A DNA stretch of 64,000 bases from an uncultured Myxococcales bacterium. Lineage in GTDB: Bacteria; Myxococcota_A; UBA9042. The notes under the pieces were generated by a model, which was not told the origin of the DNA, searched no databases, and saw only the letters and a program-made list of their open reading frames with translations. The translations under genes were made by a program, and so were the position numbers. Within the stretch, counting starts at the first letter, position 1. Each line of letters starts with the position of its first letter. This document shows positions 1 through 8,922 of the stretch, in pieces. The stretch covers positions 25,542 through 89,541 of the forward strand of contig CAIMEY010000098.1 of the NCBI GenBank assembly GCA_903840165.1, given 5' to 3'.

Positions 1-1
1 C

Positions 2-1000
2 GTGCAATCGCCCGATGCCCTGTGGCGTGAGCAGGTCAGCCCGGAAGGCAAACGTTTGCTGCTGGTGTCCATGCCGACTGTGTCCGGCTTACGCTGGGGA
101 ACCCTGGTTGCTGCCTTTGATCTCGGAGACTTAGACCGACAGTTGAGCGAACTCAAGTTCCTGCTCACAGGCCTAGCCCTGGGCCTAGCCGGTGCCCTAG
201 GACTGCTGCTGTACGTGGGGCTGTCGCGGCTGGTGGTTAGGCCGGTCCGCGCCCTGGCAACGGCCGCAGAACTCATTGCCCGTGGGCAGTTACAGGCTCG
301 AACTGGGCTACAACGCGGCGACGAACTTGGACGGTTGGCCCAGGTTTTTGACGCCATGGCCAGCGAAATTGAACTGAGTACGCAGGCCCTGGAGCAAAAG
401 GTTCAGGAACGTACAGCAGAAGTAGAGAAAAAGAGTCGCGAATTGGCTGATGTCAATGCGGCTCTGCACAGTGCCAACACCGAGCTCGCGCGCCTAGCGA
501 GTACGGACGCGCTGACCAACGTCAAGAATCGACGCCACTTTTCCACGACGATTGAAAGGCGGATCACGCCTCAGCAAACGGGGACCACGACCCTTTTGAT
601 GTTCGATGTCGATCACTTCAAGGCGCTCAACGATCGACTCGGCCACCCAGTGGGCGACCTGATTCTTCGCGATATTGCGCACATCCTCCAGGTCGGACTG
701 AGGACCACGGACACGCTCAGCCGCTACGGCGGAGAAGAGTTTGCCGCCATCCTGGTTGATACCGATGCCATACAAGGGCTTGAAATCGCTGAGCGAATCC
801 GAAGTGCGGTGGCTACCTACGATTTTGATCACAGCACTGGGCATCCGGTTGGCCCGATGACAGTCAGCGTCGGACTTGCCAATTGCCCCCAAGATGCTCA
901 AGATTATGAGCAATTGATCGCTCGATCTGATCAGGCGCTCTACCAAGCCAAGGCCCGGGGCCGCAACCGCGTCGAACGATTTGTTGCGGCAACTTCTTGA
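2..1000 (+). CDS. Diguanylate cyclase, membrane-bound (HAMP-GGDEF), 5'-truncated
   Basis: Makes the second messenger cyclic di-GMP from two GTP. The window edge cuts the gene: the frame is open to base 2, so the true start and most of the extracytoplasmic sensor lie outside. Visible in order: the end of a periplasmic region (about residues 1-50), one transmembrane helix (about 53-75), a HAMP linker (about 76-130), a coiled coil (about 130-165) and a GGDEF domain (about 165-325). The active site is GGEEF at residues 243-247. An RxxD allosteric product-inhibition site (R234, D237) stands five residues before it, so the enzyme should be active and feedback-inhibited. What the missing sensor binds cannot be told. 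No operon partner lies within 470 bp downstream. Confidence 0.93.
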   Translation: MQSPDALWREQVSPEGKRLLLVSMPTVSGLRWGTLVAAFDLGDLDRQLSELKFLLTGLALGLAGALGLLLYVGLSRLVVRPVRALATAAELIARGQLQARTGLQRGDELGRLAQVFDAMASEIELSTQALEQKVQERTAEVEKKSRELADVNAALHSANTELARLASTDALTNVKNRRHFSTTIERRITPQQTGTTTLLMFDVDHFKALNDRLGHPVGDLILRDIAHILQVGLRTTDTLSRYGGEEFAAILVDTDAIQGLEIAERIRSAVATYDFDHSTGHPVGPMTVSVGLANCPQDAQDYEQLIARSDQALYQAKARGRNRVERFVAATS

Positions 1001-1474
1001 GGCGGCACGACGGGGCAAACGAGCATTATCATTGAATGCTTGACAACAAATTTTGCGTTTGCCCGTTTTCCGCAGATTCTGTGCCCCGGGCAACGCGTGC
1101 GAGGGCGACGCCAACGACTTACCTTCAATAAGAGGCTTCAAGTGCGCTCGGCTCTTGGGAGTCGCGCCGAACGACGCGAAAGGCCAGTCCACGGAGACCT
1201 GTCTTCAATTGACGCTGGCGCGCGTCTGTACGGCAGCGTTGTCCTTGTCCGGCCGGAGGGGCTGGGCCCAGGCGCGGACATGAACCCATGCGGAAATGAA
1301 GTGCGGGTCTGGGGTGTTCAACTGGGTATGGCCGGGCCGACGAGTCGGTCAACCGCACTGGATTGCGCAAATAAGTCGAGCACTTTCACCCACGCCAATG
1401 CGCCTTGGCCGGGCCCGAGTAGGCCTATCGTCGCTTGAGCCAAGGGTGCGAACAGTTGGAGGCGGAGAGCCAAG
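1001..1474. other. Intergenic stretch without a convincing gene
   Basis: About 470 bp between the GGDEF gene and the efflux operon. Several short frames are open on both strands, but none has a good ribosome binding site, family resemblance or normal composition. A TTGACA hexamer lies at 1040-1045 without a matching -10 element at 16-18 bp. No tRNA, terminator or repeat was recognised. Confidence 0.5.
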
Positions 1475-2872
1475 ATGCAGCCAGGCATGTTCATTGGAGC
1501 GCAGACGATGACCACAAACGTGCGAAATCTTTTGATTTTGTTGATCGCATCGACAGTGGTTGCAGCCCCTCTTGCGGTCGCCGCGCCACAACCGGTCGGC
1601 GGGGGACCGAACGCTTCGACTGCGGCGCCGGTGCCGGGCAAGGGTAGCAATCAACCCCCTTCTGTGACAGCGTTTCCTCGCCCCGGCGAAGGGCCGATCT
1701 TCCCCGTGACGGAGGCGCTTGAGGCCATGCGTAGCGGCCACCCTCAGCTCAGCGCCGCTCGGGCCGATATTCGAGCCGCCGCCGCCGATGCCGTCGCTGC
1801 GGGTCTTTGGAGCAATCCGCAACTCGATGCGTCCTATCTTCGCGCAGTAACAACTAATCCAAGCGTTGATTCTGCATTGGGTTTTGCCGCCGCTGGCTAC
1901 ACGCAGTTCCTAGAAACGGCCGGTGCGCCCAAAGCCCGCCGGGAAGCGGCCCAGTGGATTCACGACGCGGTGCAATCCGACAGCCAAGCCCTTGAGCGTC
2001 AACTTTCCGTTGCCGTTCAACGAGCATGCCAGCACCTGGTCGCAGCAGCGACGCGCGTGGAAGTGCATCGTCAATCCGTGAATCGACTGCAGTTTGCCGA
2101 CGGCGTGGTTGGGGCGCGGGTCCGTGATGGGGCCGCCCCCCAGTTCGACGGCTCGCGAATGACCATCGCCATCGCTTTGGCGCGGTCCATGCTCGGCGAG
2201 GCGGAAGCAGACGTCATTGCAGCGAAAGGCGAACTTCGCATTGCCGTGGGGAACCCGGACTATCAGGTGCACGGGCTACCGGCGCTCGACCTCTACCTGA
2301 GCGAAACACCTGTGGCGGCCGAACGGCTGGTCGAAGAAACCCACAGCAATCGTCCAGACTTGCAGGCCGCTCGCCAGCGTGAACACGCCGCGCAAACGCA
2401 GGTCAGCGTCGCTAAAAAGTCGATCTTGCCGGGCTTTGGCCTTCGCGGTGGGGTACAGTACGGCAACTCCTCAGGAGAACTGGACTTTACCGTGGGCATT
2501 ACCGTACCGCTGCTGGTCAATGACCACGGCCAAGGAACGATTGCAGCGGCCGTCGCGCGATCTGAATCGGCCCATGAGCAAATGCGTTCCCTCGACGTAC
2601 AAGCCGAACAACGCGTTCGCGCGGCGTGGGACGAAGTGCAGCGACGAAACGATGCCTTTGCCAAATTCCGCGACTCTGGCGCAACCAGCGCTCAGAACAT
2701 GGGCGATCAAGCGATGGCGGGCTATCGCGGCGGAAAGGTTTCCGTGCTCGAGTTGGTCGACGCGTTCACGGCCAAACGAGACGCCCAGTTGCGCCTAGTC
2801 GACCTCGCAGAGTCCATGCAGGACGCGGCCTTGCGCCTGCGCCAAGCGGTCCAAGCAGGCGGATCCAATTAG
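1475..2872 (+). CDS. TolC-family outer-membrane efflux factor (CusC/CzcC-like)
   Basis: Outer-membrane channel of a tripartite RND efflux pump. The product (465 aa) begins with a hydrophobic signal peptide, followed by a Pro/Gly/Ala-rich linker and two OEP-type halves rich in long amphipathic helices (about residues 75-260 and 275-460), as in CusC/CzcC. A second in-frame ATG at 1508 would place the signal peptide directly at the N terminus (MTTNVRNLL...). Both starts have a GGAG-type Shine-Dalgarno, so the choice is open. There is no obvious lipobox, unlike E. coli CusC. It is the first gene of an adaptor/pump operon on the same strand, which supports the heavy-metal efflux reading. Confidence 0.88.
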   Translation: MQPGMFIGAQTMTTNVRNLLILLIASTVVAAPLAVAAPQPVGGGPNASTAAPVPGKGSNQPPSVTAFPRPGEGPIFPVTEALEAMRSGHPQLSAARADIRAAAADAVAAGLWSNPQLDASYLRAVTTNPSVDSALGFAAAGYTQFLETAGAPKARREAAQWIHDAVQSDSQALERQLSVAVQRACQHLVAAATRVEVHRQSVNRLQFADGVVGARVRDGAAPQFDGSRMTIAIALARSMLGEAEADVIAAKGELRIAVGNPDYQVHGLPALDLYLSETPVAAERLVEETHSNRPDLQAARQREHAAQTQVSVAKKSILPGFGLRGGVQYGNSSGELDFTVGITVPLLVNDHGQGTIAAAVARSESAHEQMRSLDVQAEQRVRAAWDEVQRRNDAFAKFRDSGATSAQNMGDQAMAGYRGGKVSVLELVDAFTAKRDAQLRLVDLAESMQDAALRLRQAVQAGGSN

Positions 2873-2952
2873 CCAAGTGCCTCAGCCCTCGCTGGTCTCT
2901 ATGGCGTACAAGTACAAGGAACGATTGTCAATCTATCGGATTGGAGAAAAGC

Positions 2953-2974
2953 GGGGGGCTAGCCCTCGCCCCCC
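2953..2974 (+). other. GC-rich hairpin between outer-membrane factor and adaptor genes
   Basis: A 7-bp perfect inverted repeat (GGGGGGC, 2953-2959; GCCCCCC, 2968-2974) with an 8-nt loop in the 158-bp gap between the two genes. No T-run follows, so it is not a standard terminator. It may moderate readthrough or stabilise mRNA ends. In composition it resembles the larger hairpins at 4184 and 7584 but is not clearly homologous. Confidence 0.4.
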
Positions 2975-3030
2975 GGGCGGCGACAACTGGTGCCCCCAGG
3001 CAGCCTCGACCACGTGCAAGGAAACAGAAC

Positions 3031-4179
3031 ATGGTGCAAATTCGGATGAATTCATCGACGCCTCAGGTGCTCCGAGCGCGTTCAGGTCATTGGCTCGTGC
3101 TGGCCCTGGCCATTGGTGCCTGCAGCCAACCCAAGCCAGCCGATGTGCCGCCGAGCCACGAACGGCGCAAAGATGGCGCCGTGGTTCTTAAGGGAGAAAG
3201 CCAACAATTCGTCAAGGTTGAGCCCGCGCGCCCAGCCTCGTCGCCCCATGCGCGCACCCTAGTCGCGCGTGTCGCCTTTGACGAACGCCTGCTGGCGACC
3301 ATCGGCCCGCCCGTGCAAGGACGTGTTGCCAGCGTCGACGTCGTGACCGGAGATAAGGTCAAGAAAACAGACGTATTATTGACGATTCACTCGCCCGATA
3401 TTGCCAATTCGCAGGCCCAGGTCGCAGAAGCGCGCACGGCACGAATCTTGGCCGAGCACACGATGTCGCGCACAGCAGCGTTGGTCAAAGAGGGCGCGGC
3501 CAGTCAGGCTGAATTACAGACCGCACAAGCGCAGTTAGCGCAGACGCGCGATGAAGAAAGACGCGCCTCTTCGTCGCTTGCTGCGGTCGGTGGCGGCGAT
3601 GGGTCGGCGGATTATCGCCTGCGTTCGCCCATTGACGGAATCGTCGTCGAGCGCAACGTCATGGTTGGCAATGAAGTGCATGTCGATCAGCAGGATCCGC
3701 TGCTGCGCGTCGCCGACCTGAGCAAAGTATGGGTTATTGCTGACCTATATGAACAGGACCTGCCCCTGGTCAAGCAAGGCGCTGAGGCCACAGTGTTTGT
3801 GCCAGCTCTGCCGGAGGGCAAATTCGAAGGCAAGATCACCTATGTAGGCGACATCGTCGACCAAGTCACCCGGGCCATTCGCACGCGCATTGAGATCGAC
3901 AACCCGAATAACCTTTTGCGACCAGGGATGTTTGCGCAAGTGGAGGTTCGCACCCAGGCGCCGGGGGCGGTCGAAGTTCCCACCAGCGCCGTGCTAGCCC
4001 GCCGCGACCAATTCTTTGTTTTTATTCAGCAAACAGACGGATCCTACAAGCAACGCGAAGTCAAGCTCGGAGAGCAGCAGGGCTCACACGTCATGCTGCT
4101 CGACGGTGTCAAGAACGGCGACTTGGTCGTGACCCAAGGTGCCATCCTGCTGGACGCCGAAGCCAATGAAGCCCTGTAG
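3031..4179 (+). CDS. RND periplasmic adaptor (membrane-fusion protein), lipoprotein
   Basis: Links the inner-membrane pump to the outer-membrane channel. The 382-aa product starts at the ATG with AAGGA about 8 nt upstream; the frame stays open further upstream but that part shows no family resemblance. The N terminus carries a lipoprotein signal ending IGAC, so the mature protein should be lipid-anchored. Then come a barrel-sandwich/lipoyl half-motif (VQGRVASVDVVTGDKVKK, about residues 90-110), a helical hairpin (about 125-190), the second lipoyl half (LRSPIDGIVVER) and the beta-barrel and membrane-proximal domains, as in CusB/CzcB. Only a few His or Met residues are seen near the N terminus, so the metal cannot be predicted. 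A repeat copy starts 4 bp after the stop. Confidence 0.9.
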   Translation: MVQIRMNSSTPQVLRARSGHWLVLALAIGACSQPKPADVPPSHERRKDGAVVLKGESQQFVKVEPARPASSPHARTLVARVAFDERLLATIGPPVQGRVASVDVVTGDKVKKTDVLLTIHSPDIANSQAQVAEARTARILAEHTMSRTAALVKEGAASQAELQTAQAQLAQTRDEERRASSSLAAVGGGDGSADYRLRSPIDGIVVERNVMVGNEVHVDQQDPLLRVADLSKVWVIADLYEQDLPLVKQGAEATVFVPALPEGKFEGKITYVGDIVDQVTRAIRTRIEIDNPNNLLRPGMFAQVEVRTQAPGAVEVPTSAVLARRDQFFVFIQQTDGSYKQREVKLGEQQGSHVMLLDGVKNGDLVVTQGAILLDAEANEAL

Positions 4180-4183
4180 TACC

Positions 4184-4292
4184 GCAAACCGGAATTTCCT
4201 TCGGGGCTCGGATGTACTGGATTTGCTTCTAGTTTCAAGGGGGCCCGCTGCCCTCTCGCCCGCGCCTGCGGGCTCACCCCTGCGTCCAGCCG
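4184..4292 (+). repeat. Intergenic repeat copy A, hairpin-forming
   Basis: This 109-bp block is clearly similar to the block at 7584-7690. Shared tracts include GCAAACCGGAA at the left end, TTTGCTTCTAGTTTCA in the middle, and a GC-rich end in which a GGGGGCCCGC arm faces a GCGGGC...CCCC arm. It begins 4 bp after the adaptor stop; the pump gene starts 41 bp after it. It has no coding capacity. Two copies at equivalent places after consecutive genes suggest a mobile or mRNA-processing intergenic repeat family. Confidence 0.8.
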
Positions 4293-4332
4293 CAGCCGCG
4301 ACTTGGGATACTTCCCTGCCTGGAGCCTGCTG

Positions 4333-7300
4333 ATGATTCAGAACATTGTCGAATTCGCGTTGCGCCAACGAGGCTTGATCCTGGCCGCCTGCTTGGCCCT
4401 GATCGCCCTTGGCGTCAACGCCTTCATGAACTTGCCCATCGAGGCCTACCCCGATGTCGCTGATACTTGGGTGCAAATCATCACCCAATGGCCCGGCCAC
4501 GCCGCCGAAGAGGTCGAGCGCCAGATCACCTTGCCGGTCGAGCGGCAGATGAACGGCGTACCCAAGCAAACAGCCGTACGGTCTACGTCGATCGCCGGAC
4601 TTTCCGTCGTCACGCTGATTTTCGAAGACGGCACCGATAGTTACTTTGCCCGCCAGATGGTGACAGGACGCCTGGGCCAGATCGATTTGCCCGATGGGGC
4701 CCAAGTGGCGCTAGGGCCTCTGGCCAGCCCGGTGGGCGAGATTCTTCGTTACAATCTCGTCAATTGCGCCCAGACCAAGGTTCCCGAGTGCGAAAAGGAG
4801 GATCTGGACGTTCCGCCTAAGCCGCTCAGTGAACTCAAGGACTTAGAAGAATGGGTCGTTGAACGCGAACTGCTCGCAACGCCAGGTGTTGCCGATGTCG
4901 CAAGCTTTGGCGGAACCCTGAAGCAATACCAGGTGTTGATCGACCCTTCGCTGTTGTCGGCCAGGGGCCTGACCGTCCAGGATGTCGAGGATGCGCTAAC
5001 GGCTGCCAACGGCAATGCCGGCGGCGGCGTGGTGCGCTTTGGTCCTGCTGCCCTCAATGTCCGCGGAATTGGGCTACTAACGCCCGAGCAAATTGGCGAT
5101 GTGGCCGTGACTTCCCGCGACGGCACGCCCATTCGGGTGCGCCATGTGGCCAAGGTGCAGATTGGCTATCAGCCGCGCATGGGCCGGGTGTCGATCGACA
5201 ACGACAAGGATGTAGTCAAGGCCACAGTATTGTTACGCAAAGGCGAGCAAGCGGAGACGGTCCTCGAACGCGTGCACGAACACATCGAGCTTATCAACCA
5301 CACGGTCCTCCCCCGTGGCGTCAAGATGCATATCCATCATGATCGCACGGAGTTAATGCATCTGACGACCCATACCGTGATGCACAACCTGATGGAAGGC
5401 ATTGGTCTGGTGACGCTGATCCTCTTTATCTTCCTGGGCAACGTACGGGCCGCGATGATCGTCGCGATTACGATTCCGCTTTCCCTGCTTATTGCCTTCA
5501 TTTTCATGGATTTATCCAAGATCCCCGCCAACCTCCTCTCCATCGGCGCCGTCGATTTTGGCATGATTGTCGATGGTTCCATCGTCATGGTCGAGAACAT
5601 CTTCCGACTCATTGCCGAGAAACAGGAACACAATCAGAGGTATGACCTGCAAGACTTGGTGAAGGCAGCGTCCAAAGAGGTCTCGCGGCCCATCGTTTTT
5701 GCCATCGCCATTATCGTCACGGCCTATCTACCGATTTTCACGCTGCAACGAGTGGAAGGGAAACTGTTTTCGCCCATGGCGTGGACCGTCGCCTTTGCCT
5801 TGTTCGGCGCGCTGGTGTTGGCGATCACCCTGGTCCCGGTGCTGACCACCTTCCTATTCAAAGGTAAAATCAAGGAGTTTAACAATCCGCTTCTGAGCCT
5901 GATGCGCTGGTCCTACCTGCCGACACTCCGCACGCTGCTCAAGCGTCCGTGGATAGCCTTTGTAGTCGCGGGCTTACTGATCGGTGCTGACGCGATCATG
6001 GCCAGTCACATTGGCTCTGAGTTCCTGCCCCACCTGGATGAAGGCGCACTGTGGGTCCGCGTGTCGATGCCGGCCAACATCAGCCTGGCGGAGTCCGAAG
6101 CCATGGTCGACGGCCGCGATGAACCGCCAACTGCGGGGGAGGCCAAGGGCAATCATACCCGGGGATTGCGCGCCATTCTCGCGGAGTTTCCTGAAGTTCG
6201 CATGATGTCGACGCAGATCGGGCGCCCTGACGACGGCACGGACCCGACGGGCTTCTATAACGCTGAATTTCTTCTTCTTTTGACCGATCACGAGGTCTGG
6301 CGACCGAAATTTCACGGCAAGAAGGACGAACTCATCCAGGCCATGTCCGAAGCGCTGTCCGTGGTGCCTGGCGTGGAAGTAGGCTTTTCGCAACCGATTT
6401 CTGACAATGTCGAGGAGGCGGTATCCGGGGTCAAGGGACAGTTGTGTCTGAAGATCATCGGCAACGACCTCAACGCCCTGGACGACTTGGCCCGCAAGGC
6501 CGCCCATGCCATGCGCGATATTCAAGGCATTGAAGACTTGGGTATTTTTCGCGAGCTAGGCCAGTCCAACATCCACGTCGCGATCAATCGCGCGCGTGCC
6601 GAACGTTACGGGCTAACTGTGCAGGAAGTCGAGAAATTCATCGAGGCAGGCGTGGGCGGCAAGCCCGTGACCGAAATCGTCGAAGGCGAGCGCCGCCACG
6701 ACTTGGTGGTGCGCTATGAGGAGGAAAAGCGCGACACTATCGACGCTTTGCGGCGATTGCCCGTTCCGCTCAAGCACGACGGGGTGACCGTACCACTAGC
6801 GATGGTGGCGGACGTGACCGTCGAGGGGGGTGCTTCGCGCATCTTCCGCGAGGCCAATCGCCGCTACATCGCCATCAAATTCAGCGTGCGCGACCGTGAC
6901 TTGGGCAGTGCCGTCGCTGAGGCCCAGGCCAAGGTCGATGCGGCCATCAAGCTGCCCACGGGCTACAACGCCACTTGGGCCGGCGAGTTTGAGAGCGCAC
7001 GCCGCGCCGGTAAGCGACTTTCCATCGTCATTCCCGCGACGATCCTGGCTGTCTTTGCCCTTCTGATGCTGATGTTCAAGCGCCCGCGCGAAGCAACCCT
7101 GATTCTTGTCAATGTGTTGCTAACGTCCCCCTTTGGCGGTCTGGCGGCGTTGCTGATGACGCACAACAACTTCTCGGTCGCTTCGGGCGTTGGCTTTCTG
7201 GCGCTCTTTGGCGTATCGGTGCAGACGGGCGTCATTTTAGTGGCGTATATCAATGAGTTGCGGGTAACTGGCATGGATGTGTCAACTGCCATTGTGCGCG

Positions 7301-7578
7301 CCGCCGACCTGCGATTGCGCCCGATCACCATGACGGCCTTGGTAGCAACCCTGGGGCTGCTGCCGGCGGCACTGTCTACAGGCATTGGCTCTGACTCTCA
7401 GAAACCTTTGGCGATTGTGGTGGTCGGCGGCCTTGTGTCGTCGCTGGCCCTGTCCTTGTTTATGCTGCCGCTGCTGTATCGGCTGTTCCCGACCAAGCAC
7501 GCCGACCTGGTGAACCCAGAGCAACTCGCCCAAGACCACCCGGAAGATTTGCTAGTGGCCCACGGCGAGCACCACTAG
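4333..7578 (+). CDS. Heavy-metal efflux RND pump (CzcA/CusA family)
   Basis: Proton-driven inner-membrane transporter that expels metal ions through the tripartite complex. The 1081-aa length and 12-TM pattern with two large periplasmic loops fit the HME-RND family. The ATG start has GGAG 7 nt upstream; an upstream in-frame TTG at 4303 is less likely. TM4 contains the family proton-relay signature DFGMIVDGSIVMVEN with D408, D414 and E421, which correspond to the acidic triad known from CzcA. The loop around residues 615-645 contains a TDPTG tract closer to CzcA-type than CusA-type pumps, so divalent cations are a little more likely than copper/silver. The C terminus ends in a short His-containing tail. 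No regulator is adjacent. Confidence 0.93.
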   Translation: MIQNIVEFALRQRGLILAACLALIALGVNAFMNLPIEAYPDVADTWVQIITQWPGHAAEEVERQITLPVERQMNGVPKQTAVRSTSIAGLSVVTLIFEDGTDSYFARQMVTGRLGQIDLPDGAQVALGPLASPVGEILRYNLVNCAQTKVPECEKEDLDVPPKPLSELKDLEEWVVERELLATPGVADVASFGGTLKQYQVLIDPSLLSARGLTVQDVEDALTAANGNAGGGVVRFGPAALNVRGIGLLTPEQIGDVAVTSRDGTPIRVRHVAKVQIGYQPRMGRVSIDNDKDVVKATVLLRKGEQAETVLERVHEHIELINHTVLPRGVKMHIHHDRTELMHLTTHTVMHNLMEGIGLVTLILFIFLGNVRAAMIVAITIPLSLLIAFIFMDLSKIPANLLSIGAVDFGMIVDGSIVMVENIFRLIAEKQEHNQRYDLQDLVKAASKEVSRPIVFAIAIIVTAYLPIFTLQRVEGKLFSPMAWTVAFALFGALVLAITLVPVLTTFLFKGKIKEFNNPLLSLMRWSYLPTLRTLLKRPWIAFVVAGLLIGADAIMASHIGSEFLPHLDEGALWVRVSMPANISLAESEAMVDGRDEPPTAGEAKGNHTRGLRAILAEFPEVRMMSTQIGRPDDGTDPTGFYNAEFLLLLTDHEVWRPKFHGKKDELIQAMSEALSVVPGVEVGFSQPISDNVEEAVSGVKGQLCLKIIGNDLNALDDLARKAAHAMRDIQGIEDLGIFRELGQSNIHVAINRARAERYGLTVQEVEKFIEAGVGGKPVTEIVEGERRHDLVVRYEEEKRDTIDALRRLPVPLKHDGVTVPLAMVADVTVEGGASRIFREANRRYIAIKFSVRDRDLGSAVAEAQAKVDAAIKLPTGYNATWAGEFESARRAGKRLSIVIPATILAVFALLMLMFKRPREATLILVNVLLTSPFGGLAALLMTHNNFSVASGVGFLALFGVSVQTGVILVAYINELRVTGMDVSTAIVRAADLRLRPITMTALVATLGLLPAALSTGIGSDSQKPLAIVVVGGLVSSLALSLFMLPLLYRLFPTKHADLVNPEQLAQDHPEDLLVAHGEHH

Positions 7579-7583
7579 TCCCT

Positions 7584-7690
7584 GCAAACCGGAAGTTCCT
7601 CCCAGTTTGGAGATACAGTATTTGCTTCTAGTTTCAGGGGGCCCGCGCCCCCCTCGCCCGCGCGCGCGGGCTCTCCCCTGCGTTCGGCCG
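7584..7690 (+). repeat. Intergenic repeat copy B, hairpin-forming
   Basis: Second copy (107 bp) of the element at 4184-4292, in the same orientation, starting 5 bp after the pump stop codon. Its GC-rich half is more regular than copy A: an AGGGGGCCCGCG arm can pair with CGCGGGCTCTCCCCT. Divergence is concentrated between the left end and the TTTGCTTCTAGTTTCA core, while the core and stem are conserved, which argues for a structural role. Confidence 0.8.
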
Positions 7691-7698
7691 GGTCCCTA

Positions 7699-7763
7699 GT
7701 TGCAGAGTCCGCAACGCCGAGTCCTTTGCAGTACACCCGAAAGGACTTAGGGTTACGTGTACT
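7699..7763 (+). promoter_or_regulatory. Possible structured leader RNA with interlocked helices (pseudoknot-capable)
   Basis: Three perfect complementary pairs lie here: a small hairpin 7699-7703/7711-7715 (GTTGC/GCAAC); stem 1 7720-7727/7740-7747 (AGTCCTTT/AAAGGACT); and stem 2 7730-7736/7757-7763 (AGTACAC/GTGTACT). Stems 1 and 2 interlock, with connecting loops of 2, 3 and 9 nt, which is the geometry of an H-type pseudoknot. The first hairpin loop carries AGAGTCC, which could compete for the 3' side of stem 1. It lies about 95 nt before the amidohydrolase start. Single 8-bp inverted repeats are common by chance; the interlocking makes it notable. Function is inferred only. Confidence 0.35.
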
Positions 7764-7857
7764 AGCAAGCAACCCCATGGCACGACTCGTTTTCTTCTGC
7801 CGCAGCGCGCAGGAACATAGAGGGCGTTGGTGCTGTCCGCGGGCAGCAACCTAGCGT

Positions 7858-8919
7858 ATGATCAGGCCTACGCTCGGCCACGCTCCGGGCGATGAGTCCG
7901 CGCCCATGTTGCCCAGTCGGTTTGAAAATCTTCTTGATCTCGCAAGGTTGCCATTCTTTGAGGCGCGCGATGGCCGTTTGGTCTTGGCCGATCCTAGCCT
8001 GGGGCCGGCCATCGACCTGCATACGCATCTGGCGCTGAGCTACGTGCTGCCGCCGCGGGTCGACCTGCTGCAAGGGCATAACGAGACAGCACATTACCTG
8101 CCCAAAGAGCGCTCCATTGACCTGGAGGTCTACGTCAACAGGAACTTCGCGGCGGACGATATCCAAAGGCTGACAAAGGATTTAAGCACAGGATCTTTGA
8201 CGGGCAGCGGCATGAGGCAAACCCACACCATGGCCAACCTCAGCCGGGAGATGACCGAGCTGGGCATCACCCAGACTGTGCTTTTACCGATTGATTTTCC
8301 GTTGTTATCGGACAATGCCGGCCACTGGCTGCGCACAGTCCGTGGCAGAAAGGACGCCGTCTGTTTTGGCTCGGTTCACCCGTATCGACCGGGCATGCGC
8401 CGTAACCTGGCGCGGCAAATGGCTTTGGGTGCCCGTGGCATCAAGGTCCACCCGGCTGTGCAGATGGTGCGCCCCGATGACGCGCGAGCGATGAAGCTCT
8501 ACGACCTCTGTGGGCAAAACGGTCTACCAGTGCTTTTCCACTGTGGTCCCGTGGACATCGAGACCAAGCTGGGCCGCTACTTGTCGCAGGTGCGCCATTA
8601 CGAACGGGCCCTGGCAGAGAATCCCCAGACGACATTCATCCTGGGCCACGCGGGCGCACTGCAAATGCCCGAGGCCTTGGCCTATGCCAAGAAGTATCGC
8701 AATGTGTACCTAGAGTTATCGAGCCAGTCGCTCAGCAGTGTCCGGCAAATCCTCGATCAAGCCCCGGGCGATCGCGTGGTTTTTGGCAGCGACTGGCCGT
8801 TCTATCACCAGGGGATTGCGCTGGCCAAGGTGTTCCTAGCCGCCCATGAGCCTGCACTGCGCCGGCAGGTATTGTACGGCAACGCCGCGCGATTGTTCGG
8901 CTTACCGGCTCAGGAGTAG
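7858..8919 (+). CDS. Amidohydrolase-2 family metal-dependent hydrolase
   Basis: TIM-barrel metallohydrolase of the amidohydrolase 2 (TatD/uronate-isomerase-like) superfamily, 353 aa. Visible signatures: the HxH metal motif in DLHTHL (about residue 59), GIKVHP, a FHCG strand, GHAG and the terminal FGSDWPF motif whose Asp is the usual catalytic/metal residue. The substrate is unknown; relatives act on C-O, C-N or C-C bonds. The start has no strong Shine-Dalgarno; ATG at 7906 is an alternative. The stop is 3 bp before the peptide-binding lipoprotein gene, whose ribosome binding site lies inside this gene, so the two are translationally coupled. That suggests a job in using the imported compound. 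Confidence 0.85.
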   Translation: MIRPTLGHAPGDESAPMLPSRFENLLDLARLPFFEARDGRLVLADPSLGPAIDLHTHLALSYVLPPRVDLLQGHNETAHYLPKERSIDLEVYVNRNFAADDIQRLTKDLSTGSLTGSGMRQTHTMANLSREMTELGITQTVLLPIDFPLLSDNAGHWLRTVRGRKDAVCFGSVHPYRPGMRRNLARQMALGARGIKVHPAVQMVRPDDARAMKLYDLCGQNGLPVLFHCGPVDIETKLGRYLSQVRHYERALAENPQTTFILGHAGALQMPEALAYAKKYRNVYLELSSQSLSSVRQILDQAPGDRVVFGSDWPFYHQGIALAKVFLAAHEPALRRQVLYGNAARLFGLPAQE

Positions 8920-8922
8920 ACC

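Noticed and set aside
494..1192. 232-codon minus-strand frame opposite the GGDEF domain
   Set aside because: It runs antisense to a well-supported gene and its product has no recognisable motifs; typical of GC-rich antisense frames.
1040..1438. 132-codon open frame in the gap after the GGDEF gene
   Set aside because: No ribosome binding site, no family resemblance, Arg/Pro/Ser-rich shadow-like composition, and other frames here are equally open.
7775..7791. TGGCAC-like sigma-54 promoter element
   Set aside because: The downstream TTGC element at N5 is missing.
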